The notes below the pieces were generated by a model, which did not search any database, was not told the DNA's origin, and was given only the letters and a program-made list of their open reading frames with translations. Shown piece by piece: positions 1-6,276 of a stretch of DNA of 27,392 nucleotides. The translations under genes and the position numbers were made by a program. Source of the stretch: a virus; IMG/VR virus record IMGVR_UViG_3300018465_000013, positions 1 to 27,392 of that record. One strand, 5' to 3'. Position 1 is the first letter of the stretch; every line of letters starts with the position of its first letter.

Positions 1-2
1 AG

Positions 3-617
3 AAGCACACCGATCCTGTAAAGAACTACATCGATGTCAGCTACGACTTCGAGCTCTTCAAAAGAGCATACAAGGACCGCTGGCATGTGTTCGAGAACCG
101 TCCGTTGAAGGATGTCTCCGAGATGTTTCGTGTTATTCGGAAGATCGTCAACTCTGATCCGTCGCGACTGGAGATGATCAAGAAGCTCCTTACATGTCAC
201 GATCGTCTGGTCATTTTCTACAACTTTGACTATGAGTTGGAGATCCTGAGGACGCTTCATGACCATGTTCCTGTGTACGAATGGAATGGGCACCGTAAGC
301 ATGTTCTGCCTGAAGGAACAGACAAGAAGTGGGTCTACCTGGTCCAATATGTGGCAGGAGCAGAGGGATGGAACTGCACAACAACCGATGCTATGGTTCT
401 CTATTCTCTTACATATTCCTATAAGAACTTTTTGCAAGCTATGGGACGAATTGACCGTCTTGACACACCTTACACGACGCTCTACTATTACATTTTTGTG
501 TCAAATTCGATAATCGATCGGGCGATCAACCTGTCTTTGAGCAACAAAAAGAGCTTCAACGAGCGAAAATTCATACGAGATTTCGTCGATCCGGGGTCGA
601 ACCTGTTGAAAGTTTGA
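3..617 (+). CDS. SF2 DNA helicase, C-terminal part (5' end outside window)
   Basis: The frame is open from the left edge, so this is the last ~204 codons of a longer gene. Helicase C-domain motifs are visible: a VAGAEGWN segment (motif V-like) followed by QAMGRIDR (motif VI, with the arginine-finger arrangement of superfamily 2 enzymes). The tail is LSNKKSFNERKF followed by a short unstructured end. This is typical of phage SNF2/DEAD-like replication or recombination helicases, in which this half couples ATP hydrolysis to strand translocation. Walker A and B motifs would lie upstream of the window and cannot be checked. It ends before a ~300-nt non-coding region, so it probably closes an upstream operon. 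The helicase class is fairly certain; the precise role (replication or repair) is inference. Confidence 0.85.
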   Translation, partial: KHTDPVKNYIDVSYDFELFKRAYKDRWHVFENRPLKDVSEMFRVIRKIVNSDPSRLEMIKKLLTCHDRLVIFYNFDYELEILRTLHDHVPVYEWNGHRKHVLPEGTDKKWVYLVQYVAGAEGWNCTTTDAMVLYSLTYSYKNFLQAMGRIDRLDTPYTTLYYYIFVSNSIIDRAINLSLSNKKSFNERKFIRDFVDPGSNLLKV

Positions 618-925
618 GGATGGGTTAGGTGGGTCAGGACGAAAGTTCGTCAGATTTGACAAATTTGACACAACAATGGATTGTACTGAAAAACACTAAA
701 AAGACCTGTTAGAAGGGTACTAACGGGACATTTCGGTACTTTCCATTGGTGTGTCAAATTTTAAAAAAACAAAGTCTTAAAAGTCCCTGGGGAAACATGA
801 TATATATACTCTCTTCTTTTTTACGCGCGTAAAGGGGTATAGAGTATAGGGGTAACTTATTCCCAAGGAGTTCTTAGAAACAGATTTGACACGCATTTTT
901 GACACATCACGAGAGGGTAACCAAA
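618..925. promoter_or_regulatory. Non-coding regulatory stretch with TTTGACA(C) repeats and a dyad
   Basis: About 308 nt between the helicase stop and the next accepted start, with no convincing ORF on either strand. TTTGACA occurs at 655 and TTTGACAC at 664, 885 and 898, and the inverse GTGTCAAA at 751. Both forward pairs are preceded by CAGA. TTGACA is also the sigma70-family -35 consensus, so these may be promoter elements, operators or iterons. A 44-bp dyad lies at 805-848. The AT-rich stretches around 690-710 and 760-800 would suit promoter melting. I see no clear -10/-35 pair at 17-nt spacing, so no transcription start is assigned. Confidence 0.5.
805..848. promoter_or_regulatory. 44-bp dyad symmetry with nested 14-bp palindrome
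   Basis: Outer arms TATACTCT (805-812) and AGAGTATA (841-848) are perfect inverted repeats. Their centre coincides exactly with that of the perfect palindrome TTTACGCGCGTAAA (820-833). The intervening 7-nt segments do not pair. This double-dyad geometry resembles a binding site for a dimeric or tetrameric repressor, or a cruciform at an origin. The 10-mer AGAGTATAGG at 841-850 recurs at 1771-1780 upstream of the VRR-NUC gene, which hints at a shared regulatory element. The dyad is seen directly; its function is inferred. Confidence 0.5.
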
Positions 926-1078
926 ATGCGAAGATTGAAAGTTTGTGTGGAGAATTGGCCGGAATGTGAAGATGGGTTGTACAATCCGTCGTGTTGTCGA
1001 TTCCCAAAGTCATGTTCTTGTAGATCATATTCGCTTGAGCACATCAAAGAAGAAGATTTAGAAGATTTAAAAACTTGA
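926..1078 (+). CDS. Small Cys-rich protein, 50 aa, unknown function
   Basis: A short ORF starts at ATG 926, preceded by GAGAGGG at 911-917. It ends immediately before the SD of the NUMOD4 gene. It has six cysteines, including a CC pair and a CSC triplet, and a strongly acidic C-terminus (EEDLEDLK). The spacing suggests a small zinc-binding or disulfide-stabilised fold. It is not recognised as a known family. The start MRR, a WPE triplet and the CxC pattern recur in the 50-residue ORF at 1598, so the two may be distant relatives. Such mini-proteins in early phage regions often modulate host functions, but nothing here shows which. Confidence 0.55.
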   Translation: MRRLKVCVENWPECEDGLYNPSCCRFPKSCSCRSYSLEHIKEEDLEDLKT

Positions 1079-1090
1079 TTGGAGGTGATC

Positions 1091-1588
1091 ATGATTGAAG
1101 AATGGAGTACTATCAAAGAGTTTCCAAATTATTCGATTAGTAGTGCTGGTCGCGTTTATAATCATCGAGCAGACATCATCATGCGAACCAACCCGAACAA
1201 CTTTGGTCACATGAAAATCACACTTACAGATGAAAGCGGACAACGTCACGACAGATCTGTGGCTAAGCTTGTCGCTGAGGCCTTCTGTGTGCCCCCTACA
1301 GAGCTCTGTGATAAAGTTGTGGTACTTGATGGCGACCTAACCAATCTAATCGCTCAGAACCTCGTGTGGAGGTCCTCACGGTTTGCCTGGTTATATTCTC
1401 GACAGCTGAAGAAAGAACAACCAATTCATTACCACAATCTTCTTGTTCGAAATGTAACTACAGGGCACGAGTATGTCTCCATCATCGCGGCTGGTATGAC
1501 AGAGGGATTGTTGTTCGATGATATTTGGGAGTCTACCTATCGACAGAAAGAAGTTTGGCCAACTCTACATATCTTTGAGATCATCTAA
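1091..1588 (+). CDS. NUMOD4/HNH-like protein, probably catalytically degenerate
   Basis: The start is ATG 1091, placed just after the full SD GGAGGTGATC (1081-1090). The upstream TTG at 1079 lies within or before the SD and is unlikely. The N-terminus (EEWSTIKEFPNYSISSAGRV) is a classic NUMOD4 DNA-recognition motif of phage HNH endonucleases. A LVAEAF segment and D-G-D-L-T-N...NLVW follow, which is the framework of the HNH_3 domain. The usual first catalytic His of the NHxDG element is replaced (VVVLDG here), so the enzyme may be inactive or may act as a DNA-binding protein. Length is 165 aa, as in full-size family members. It may be a homing-type selfish gene or a domesticated regulator. Confidence 0.75.
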   Translation: MIEEWSTIKEFPNYSISSAGRVYNHRADIIMRTNPNNFGHMKITLTDESGQRHDRSVAKLVAEAFCVPPTELCDKVVVLDGDLTNLIAQNLVWRSSRFAWLYSRQLKKEQPIHYHNLLVRNVTTGHEYVSIIAAGMTEGLLFDDIWESTYRQKEVWPTLHIFEII

Positions 1589-1597
1589 GGAGAAATA

Positions 1598-1750
1598 ATG
1601 AGAAGAGATGAACATTGGCCTGAAGTTTGTACATTGATGGGGTGTACAAACCCAAAACTTCGAGGTCATCACCATCATTATGTTATGGGTCATATCTCAA
1701 CACAAGTTTGTAGGTGTGAACAGGTTGATGTTCGTGGAACAAAACCATGA
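1598..1750 (+). CDS. Small Cys/His-rich protein, 50 aa
   Basis: ATG 1598 follows AAGGAGAA (1588-1594), only 9 nt after the preceding stop, consistent with one operon. The protein has C-x4-C near the N-terminus, a run of four His in the middle, and CRC near the C-terminus, a plausible zinc-ribbon or treble-clef-like metal site. There is no known family assignment. It resembles the 50-aa ORF at 926 in size, its MRR start, a WPE triplet and a CxC element. It is real on the basis of SD and spacing; the function is unknown. Confidence 0.55.
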   Translation: MRRDEHWPEVCTLMGCTNPKLRGHHHHYVMGHISTQVCRCEQVDVRGTKP

Positions 1751-1863
1751 ATACAATATTTTTTATCTTAAGAGTATAGGTTAGTACGCAAAACATGTAT
1801 TGTAATGAGGGAGAGTCTCATTTTGTGGCTCTTCCACACATTCTTTATTTTTTAGGAGGTTTG
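1751..1863. other. Intergenic leader with small hairpin before VRR-NUC gene
   Basis: This 113-nt AT-rich gap contains AGAGTATAGG (1771-1780), also present in the early dyad, and a short inverted repeat AATGAG / CTCATT (1804-1809 and 1817-1822). It ends in the SD AGGAGGT. An in-frame ATG at 1795 exists but has no SD, so I treat the region as a leader that may carry a promoter. Confidence 0.35.
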
Positions 1864-2166
1864 ATGGGGATTGCGAAAGTTGAAGCCGAATACCAAGCAC
1901 ATCTTATCAAAAGAATTGAAGATCTTTTACCTGATTGTTTCATCATGAAAAATGACCCAGATCAATATCAGGGTATTCCAGATCTTCTTATTTTGTTTGA
2001 AGATAAATGGGCTATGCTTGAAGTAAAACTCGAATCGAATGGTGTTGTGCAGCCAAACCAACAACACTATGTAAATGTGTTCAATGAGATGTCGTTTGCT
2101 GCATTCATTTATCCAGAGAATGAGTCGGAGGTTCTAGGAGATCTTCTTCTTCGTTTCGGTTCGTGA
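1864..2166 (+). CDS. VRR-NUC family nuclease (PD-(D/E)XK fold)
   Basis: The start is ATG 1864 with SD AGGAGGT at 1854-1860; the in-frame ATG at 1795 has no SD. The 100-aa product has the compact VRR-NUC layout: an N-terminal helix with a conserved Glu (EAEYQAHL), then GIPDLLIL with D40, then LEVK with E53 and K55, forming the D...ExK metal-dependent active site. It then has a Q-P-N-Q-Q-H segment and a terminal beta/alpha element. Such proteins in phages act as Holliday-junction or flap nucleases or partner a helicase. Here it sits with a second nuclease (2183) and a helicase, which suggests recombination or replication-intermediate processing. The family call is strong; the exact substrate is not determinable. 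Confidence 0.85.
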   Translation: MGIAKVEAEYQAHLIKRIEDLLPDCFIMKNDPDQYQGIPDLLILFEDKWAMLEVKLESNGVVQPNQQHYVNVFNEMSFAAFIYPENESEVLGDLLLRFGS

Positions 2167-2182
2167 ATAAGGGAGGTGATGT

Positions 2183-2743
2183 TTGTTCTTCAATCAACAC
2201 CCGCAACTTTCGGGAAAACACGCTTTCCTTAGTCCAAGCAGTTCACACTGGCTTCGTTACAATGATCAGAAACTTGAGGCTAGATTCTTTGCTGCCCAAT
2301 CTGCCCGAAGAGGAAGTGATCTTCATGCTCTTGCTCACGAAGCAATTCGGTTGGGAATTAAACTAGACAAGCGGTCTAATCCGGCACTGGCGACATATGT
2401 CGCTGATGCTATCGGGTATAAGATGAACTGTGAGCAAACTCTATATTACTCTGATAACTGTTTCGGTACTGCTGACACTATTTGTTTTCGTCGAAGCAAA
2501 TTAAGGATTCATGATTTAAAAACCGGCATCACGAAGACTTCAGTTGAACAACTTGAAGTCTATGCTGGGCTTTTCTGTTTGGAGTATGGTATCAGTCCAT
2601 ATGATATTGAGATTGAGCTTCGTATCTATCAAAGGGATGATGTTCATGTATTTGATCCTATTCCAGAAGCTATTGAAAACATCATGGAAATCATTGTTGC
2701 TTTTGACCGTCAAATCGAGCGCATAAAGGAGGACCGTCTGTGA
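2183..2743 (+). CDS. RecB/Cas4-like nuclease (DUF2800-type)
   Basis: The likely start is TTG 2183 after SD GGGAGGTG (2171-2178); the nearby ATG at 2179 is out of frame. The 186-aa product shows the RecB-nuclease signature in order: GSDLHALAHEA (His48 region), E84, GTAD (D98), HDLKTG (D111, K113) and the Q-x3-Y element in EQLEVYAGL. This matches phage DUF2800/Cas4-like 5'-3' exonucleases, but there are no C-terminal Fe-S cysteines of the Cas4 type. It probably supplies a recombination exonuclease activity. Its stop overlaps the GTG of the polymerase-like gene by 4 nt (GTGA), so the two are translationally coupled. Confidence 0.8.
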   Translation: MFFNQHPQLSGKHAFLSPSSSHWLRYNDQKLEARFFAAQSARRGSDLHALAHEAIRLGIKLDKRSNPALATYVADAIGYKMNCEQTLYYSDNCFGTADTICFRRSKLRIHDLKTGITKTSVEQLEVYAGLFCLEYGISPYDIEIELRIYQRDDVHVFDPIPEAIENIMEIIVAFDRQIERIKEDRL

Positions 2744-5487
2744 TTGTTGAAGAAGATGATTATATTGCTCACTATGGTATCCTCCGTCGATCCGGTCGCT
2801 ACCCGTGGGGAAGTGGAAACAATAGCTCAACACAATCGGGTAGAAACAAGAAGTTCCTTGATTTTGTTGAAGAGATGAAAAAAAAGGGTCTCAGTGAAAC
2901 TGAGATTGCTAAAGGTCAGGGTATTTCTGTTGCACAGCTTCGTGCAGCAAAAACCTATGCGAAGAATCAGGTAAAAGCAGAGCAAATCAACATGGCCGAG
3001 CGTCTACGAGCCAAAGGTATGTCAAATCCTGCTATTGCTAAGAGGATGGGGCTTCCTGGGGAGTCTTCTGTTCGTGCTTTGTTGGCGCCAGGCGCAAAAG
3101 AGAAGAATGATCTTCTTGTAAATGTTGCAAATGAACTTAAGAAGCATGTTGATGAGAAAAAGTATATTGACATCGGTACTGGTGTTGAAACACATATGAA
3201 TATCTCTGATACAAAACTTGCAGCAGCAACTTTTATTCTTCTTGAGCAGGGTTATCAAGTTCATACCGTTCCGGTTCCTGCTATTGGTACTGGATACAAC
3301 ACTAGGCATAAGGTTCTTGTTCCTCCTGGTGTTACACAGAAAGAAGTTTGGGAGAATCGATTCAACCTCAAGCAGATTTCTACTTTTACTGATGATGGCG
3401 GTAGGCATTTTGCTAAGCAACATGATCCTGTTTCCATCGATCCTAAAAGAGTTTCTGTTCGATATGCAGAAGACGGTGGTTCAAACGCTGATGGTGTTAT
3501 TTATGTTCGACCAGGCGTGAACGATCTCTCTCTTGGTAAGAACAACTATGCTCAGGTTCGAATCAAGGTTGGTGATGGCCATTATCTTAAGGGTATGGCT
3601 ATGTACAAGGATGATCTTCCTGAAGGAACAGATCTTCTATTCAACACGAACAAGAGCAAAGCAGAATACCCAAACAAACTTGATGCTATGAAGAAGTTGG
3701 CTGCAGACAAAGACCTTCCATTTGAATCTGTAGTCAGACCAATCGTGCTTGATGTCAACTCACCTAATGAGAGAGTTGAATCTGCGATGAACCTTGTCAA
3801 TGAAGAAGGCGATTGGTTGAAGTGGACAGATACTTTGTCTAGTCAGTTTCTGTCAAAGCAAACTCCACCTGTAGTGAAGCGTCAGCTTGATGTTACTTAT
3901 GATCGTGCTCAGCGTGAGTTTGATGAGATCATGAAGTTGACGAATCCAGCAGTTAAGAAAAAGCTTCTAGAAGATTTTGCTGATTCGGCCGATTCTGCAG
4001 CTGTCCATCTCAAAGCAGCATCAATGCCTAGGCAGACATGGAAGGTAATTCTTCCTATTGAATCTTTGAAGCCAACAGAAGTGTACGCACCTACGTACAA
4101 CAATGGTGAGAATGTTGTATTAGTTAGGTTCCCTCATGCGGGTACCTTTGAGATTCCTGAGCTAACAGTTAATAACCGTCATCCTGAAGCAGTAAGACTT
4201 TTGAAGGATACGACAGATGCTATCGGCATTCATCCTTCTGTTGCTTCTCATCTGTCTGGTGCAGACTTTGATGGTGACACAGTACTTGTAATTCCAAACC
4301 CTGCAGGTAAGATCAAAATTACCCCCGCCCTCGCTGGGTTGAAGGACTTTGATCCTATTGCAACATACCCTGCCTATGATGGTATGAAAACCATGGATGG
4401 TGGTAGGTGGAATGCAAAAACTAAAACTGTTGAGTTCGAAGAAGGTAAGCGTGCTTTCTCAACTAAGCAGTTGGAGATGGGTAAGATCTCAAACCTCATC
4501 ACCGACATGACTATTCGTGGTGCTACTCACGAAGAGTTGGCTAGGGCAGTTCGACATTCTATGGTTGTGATCGATGCCGAGAAGCATCATCTAAACTATA
4601 AGTTGTCAGCACAAGTCAATGGTATTCCAGCCCTAAGTAATGAATACCAAAGTGGGCATAGAGATTCAAACCGCCCCGGTGCTTCTACGTTGCTATCTCG
4701 TAAGAAGTCTGAAGTTAAGATCCCTGAACTTAAGGGTCAACCCAACTTCCCACAAGGAGCCCCTGTAGATAGGGCTACTGGTAAGAAGCTGCAGATTCCT
4801 ACAGGTAGAACACAGAGATACAAGGATGGTAGTGTACACCTTGTCAAGAAGGACTACAAGAAGCTAGACCTTACTGATGATGCACACACTCTTTCGTCTG
4901 GTACTAAGATGGAAGAACTCTATGCTAACTATTCTAATAGGCAGAAGGCATTGGCTAACAAAGCAAGAGTAGAAGCTTTTAAGACACCCCCCTCTAAGTG
5001 GGTTGACTCTTCTAAGAAAGCTTATGCTAAAGAAGTAGCCTCCCTCGATTCTAAACTGGCCCTCGCCAAAAAGAACCGGGTACTAGAGAGGCACGCTCAA
5101 GTCATTGCCAATGCAGCAATCAAAGCTAGAGTAGACGCCAACCCAGGGCTTGATGGCGACTCCCTCAAGAAGATCAAGTATCAAGAGCTTGATCGTGCAC
5201 GTACTCGTGTGAAGTTAGATCAAACTAAGATTCGAATTGAACCTAATGAGTGGGATGCTATTCAAGCTGGTGCTATTAGTAATAGTAAGCTTACTCAGAT
5301 CCTAGCTAAGGCAGACATGGATCAGGTAAGGGAGTATGCTACACCTAGTACTAAGTTGTTGATGAACACCGCTAAGACTCAAGAAGCACGTAACAAGTTG
5401 GCTCTTGGATACACTCGGGCTGAGGTTGCAAGTCAGCTTGGTGTGTCTATCAGTACACTTGACAGATCCTTGAGTGGAGGAGGTTGA
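2740..5487 (+). CDS. Putative single-chain two-barrel RNA polymerase with N-terminal HYG tag
   Basis: GTG 2740 follows SD AAAGGAGG. Seen in the 915 aa: an N-terminal tag (acidic run, H11-Y-G-I, W23-G); two HTH-like segments (~39-73, ~85-115); a lysine element K276-V-G-D-G-H-Y-L-K284-G, then LPEGTDLLFN; R463-F-P; IHPSVASHLSGADFDGD with D509, D511, D513; G581-K-I-S-N; D612-x2-K615; and a C-terminal HTH (~888-912). Known: RNAP beta has K-x4-H-x2-K-G (E. coli K1065/K1073) and beta' has R-A-P (R425) and HPLVCAAFNADFDGD. The later LGxISN...VDxxK pattern recalls YonO and QDE-1-type enzymes. The order lysine barrel then metal barrel fits the single-chain class. Inferred: a phage-specific transcriptase. 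Odd: the Asn before ADFDGD is Gly, and the Arg-to-Asp distance is longer than in E. coli. Confidence 0.75.
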   Translation: MIVEEDDYIAHYGILRRSGRYPWGSGNNSSTQSGRNKKFLDFVEEMKKKGLSETEIAKGQGISVAQLRAAKTYAKNQVKAEQINMAERLRAKGMSNPAIAKRMGLPGESSVRALLAPGAKEKNDLLVNVANELKKHVDEKKYIDIGTGVETHMNISDTKLAAATFILLEQGYQVHTVPVPAIGTGYNTRHKVLVPPGVTQKEVWENRFNLKQISTFTDDGGRHFAKQHDPVSIDPKRVSVRYAEDGGSNADGVIYVRPGVNDLSLGKNNYAQVRIKVGDGHYLKGMAMYKDDLPEGTDLLFNTNKSKAEYPNKLDAMKKLAADKDLPFESVVRPIVLDVNSPNERVESAMNLVNEEGDWLKWTDTLSSQFLSKQTPPVVKRQLDVTYDRAQREFDEIMKLTNPAVKKKLLEDFADSADSAAVHLKAASMPRQTWKVILPIESLKPTEVYAPTYNNGENVVLVRFPHAGTFEIPELTVNNRHPEAVRLLKDTTDAIGIHPSVASHLSGADFDGDTVLVIPNPAGKIKITPALAGLKDFDPIATYPAYDGMKTMDGGRWNAKTKTVEFEEGKRAFSTKQLEMGKISNLITDMTIRGATHEELARAVRHSMVVIDAEKHHLNYKLSAQVNGIPALSNEYQSGHRDSNRPGASTLLSRKKSEVKIPELKGQPNFPQGAPVDRATGKKLQIPTGRTQRYKDGSVHLVKKDYKKLDLTDDAHTLSSGTKMEELYANYSNRQKALANKARVEAFKTPPSKWVDSSKKAYAKEVASLDSKLALAKKNRVLERHAQVIANAAIKARVDANPGLDGDSLKKIKYQELDRARTRVKLDQTKIRIEPNEWDAIQAGAISNSKLTQILAKADMDQVREYATPSTKLLMNTAKTQEARNKLALGYTRAEVASQLGVSISTLDRSLSGGG

Positions 5488-5489
5488 TC

Positions 5490-5726
5490 ATGGCAGCTGC
5501 AATGCTATCAACATCTGACAATCCATACGACCCCTTCACTCATTACGATGAATGGTTTGCTTTCGATGAGAGGATGGGATACCACACACCCTCCTTCCTG
5601 GCCAGGGTAGTAGTAACTTCTGATGAATTGTCGGAGACCGATCAGGAGCTTGCGATCGAGGAAGCGATTGATGAAATTGTTGAAAGAAACGTCCTTGGTT
5701 TGTATGTGAAGCTCACTAAAGATTAG
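5490..5726 (+). CDS. Conserved small acidic phage protein, 78 aa
   Basis: ATG 5490 lies 2 nt after the polymerase-like stop, with SD GGAGGAGG overlapping the end of that gene; an in-frame TTG at 5484 is inside the SD. The protein has an N-terminal D-N-P-Y-D-P-F-T-H-Y-D-E-W segment followed by a YHTPSFLARV strand and an acidic helical half (ELAIEEAIDEIVERN). I recall similar short proteins in phages of Gram-positive hosts but no assigned function. Tight coupling to the polymerase-like gene suggests co-expression and possibly a partner role, which is inference only. Confidence 0.7.
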   Translation: MAAAMLSTSDNPYDPFTHYDEWFAFDERMGYHTPSFLARVVVTSDELSETDQELAIEEAIDEIVERNVLGLYVKLTKD

Positions 5727-5925
5727 AAAAATTTAAAAAGTATTGTGGAGAAGGGTTGATGAAAGGGGGGGAGGGGTCGCAAAAACGACACCCCCTTTTC
5801 ATCGCCCGGCTCCCAAAAATAGCCCCGGAGGAATTTCCGGAGAAAGTTTTTGCCCTTTTGGTTCTATTGGGGCGAATGGTATATCTAAGAGTGGGGAGTT
5901 CGAGTCGACCAAGGAGGTGATCCAA
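5727..5925. other. Structured spacer between early and adsorption modules
   Basis: About 200 nt without a confident gene. It holds a strong hairpin at 5758-5803 and a second small one at 5825-5840 followed by TTTTT (5847-5851). A 53-codon ORF (5759-5920, product rich in basic and hydrophobic residues) is open across the hairpins, with a weak AGAAGGG upstream. I do not trust it, because its GC-rich part is better explained by stem pairing. The spacer ends in a perfect SD (AAGGAGGTGATCC, 5911-5923) for the next gene. Confidence 0.4.
5758..5803 (+). terminator. Long G/C-tract hairpin, possible terminator or processing site
   Basis: GATGAAA (5758-5764) pairs with TTTCATC (5797-5803). The adjoining G-run pairs with CCCCC (5791-5795), and GGGGTCG pairs with CGACaCCCC around a CAAAAA loop (one bulge). 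This gives a stem of roughly 18 bp or more. No U-tract follows directly, so it is not a textbook intrinsic terminator. A second hairpin, CCGGA/TCCGG (5825-5829, 5836-5840), is followed by five T. Together they could terminate early transcripts or protect the 5' end of late mRNA. Confidence 0.4.
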
Positions 5926-6264
5926 GTGAAATCCCAGCTTAGAAGGGTAAATGATCACGGCAAGACATACGAGTGTCTACTGTTTGTCTGTCCTGGTTGT
6001 GTGTCTGGTGGACCTGAAGGCTATGATGGAGTTCACATGCTTCCGGTTAATACCGTAGAGGACATTGGCAAACCCGTGTGGTCCTTCGATGGCAACCTCG
6101 AACTCCCCACTCTTTCCCCATCAATTCTTACAAAGAGTTATTCGGTTTGTCACTCGTATCTCAAACATGGATTGTTCGAATTTTTATCAGACAGCACACA
6201 TCCGTTGTCTGGTCAGAAAGTTCTAATCCCAGATTTGCCTGACTGGGCAGAGGAGTTGTCTTAG
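5926..6264 (+). CDS. DUF6527-like small phage protein
   Basis: The start is GTG 5926, just after AAGGAGGTGATCC; the same frame is open further upstream but has no signal. The 112-aa protein has CPGC (possible metal-binding pair), VWSFDGNLELPTLSPSI, then CHSYLKHGLFEFLSDSTH and LSGQKVLIPDLPDW. This ordered set of a zinc-like CxxC, PTLSPS, CHSY and a terminal P-D-x-P-x-W is what I know of the DUF6527 family, common in phages and without known function. It stands alone between the structured spacer and the fibre gene, possibly as the first gene of the late operon. Confidence 0.75.
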   Translation: MKSQLRRVNDHGKTYECLLFVCPGCVSGGPEGYDGVHMLPVNTVEDIGKPVWSFDGNLELPTLSPSILTKSYSVCHSYLKHGLFEFLSDSTHPLSGQKVLIPDLPDWAEELS

Positions 6265-6276
6265 AAAGGAATTTAG

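Noticed and set aside
3022-3423. Antisense ORF within the polymerase-like gene
   Set aside because: No SD and low-complexity translation; explained by overlap with the real + strand coding frame.
5862-5915. tRNA-like T-loop (GTTCGAGTC) before the DUF6527-like gene
   Set aside because: The flanking five bases do not pair as a T-stem and no acceptor or anticodon arm could be built.
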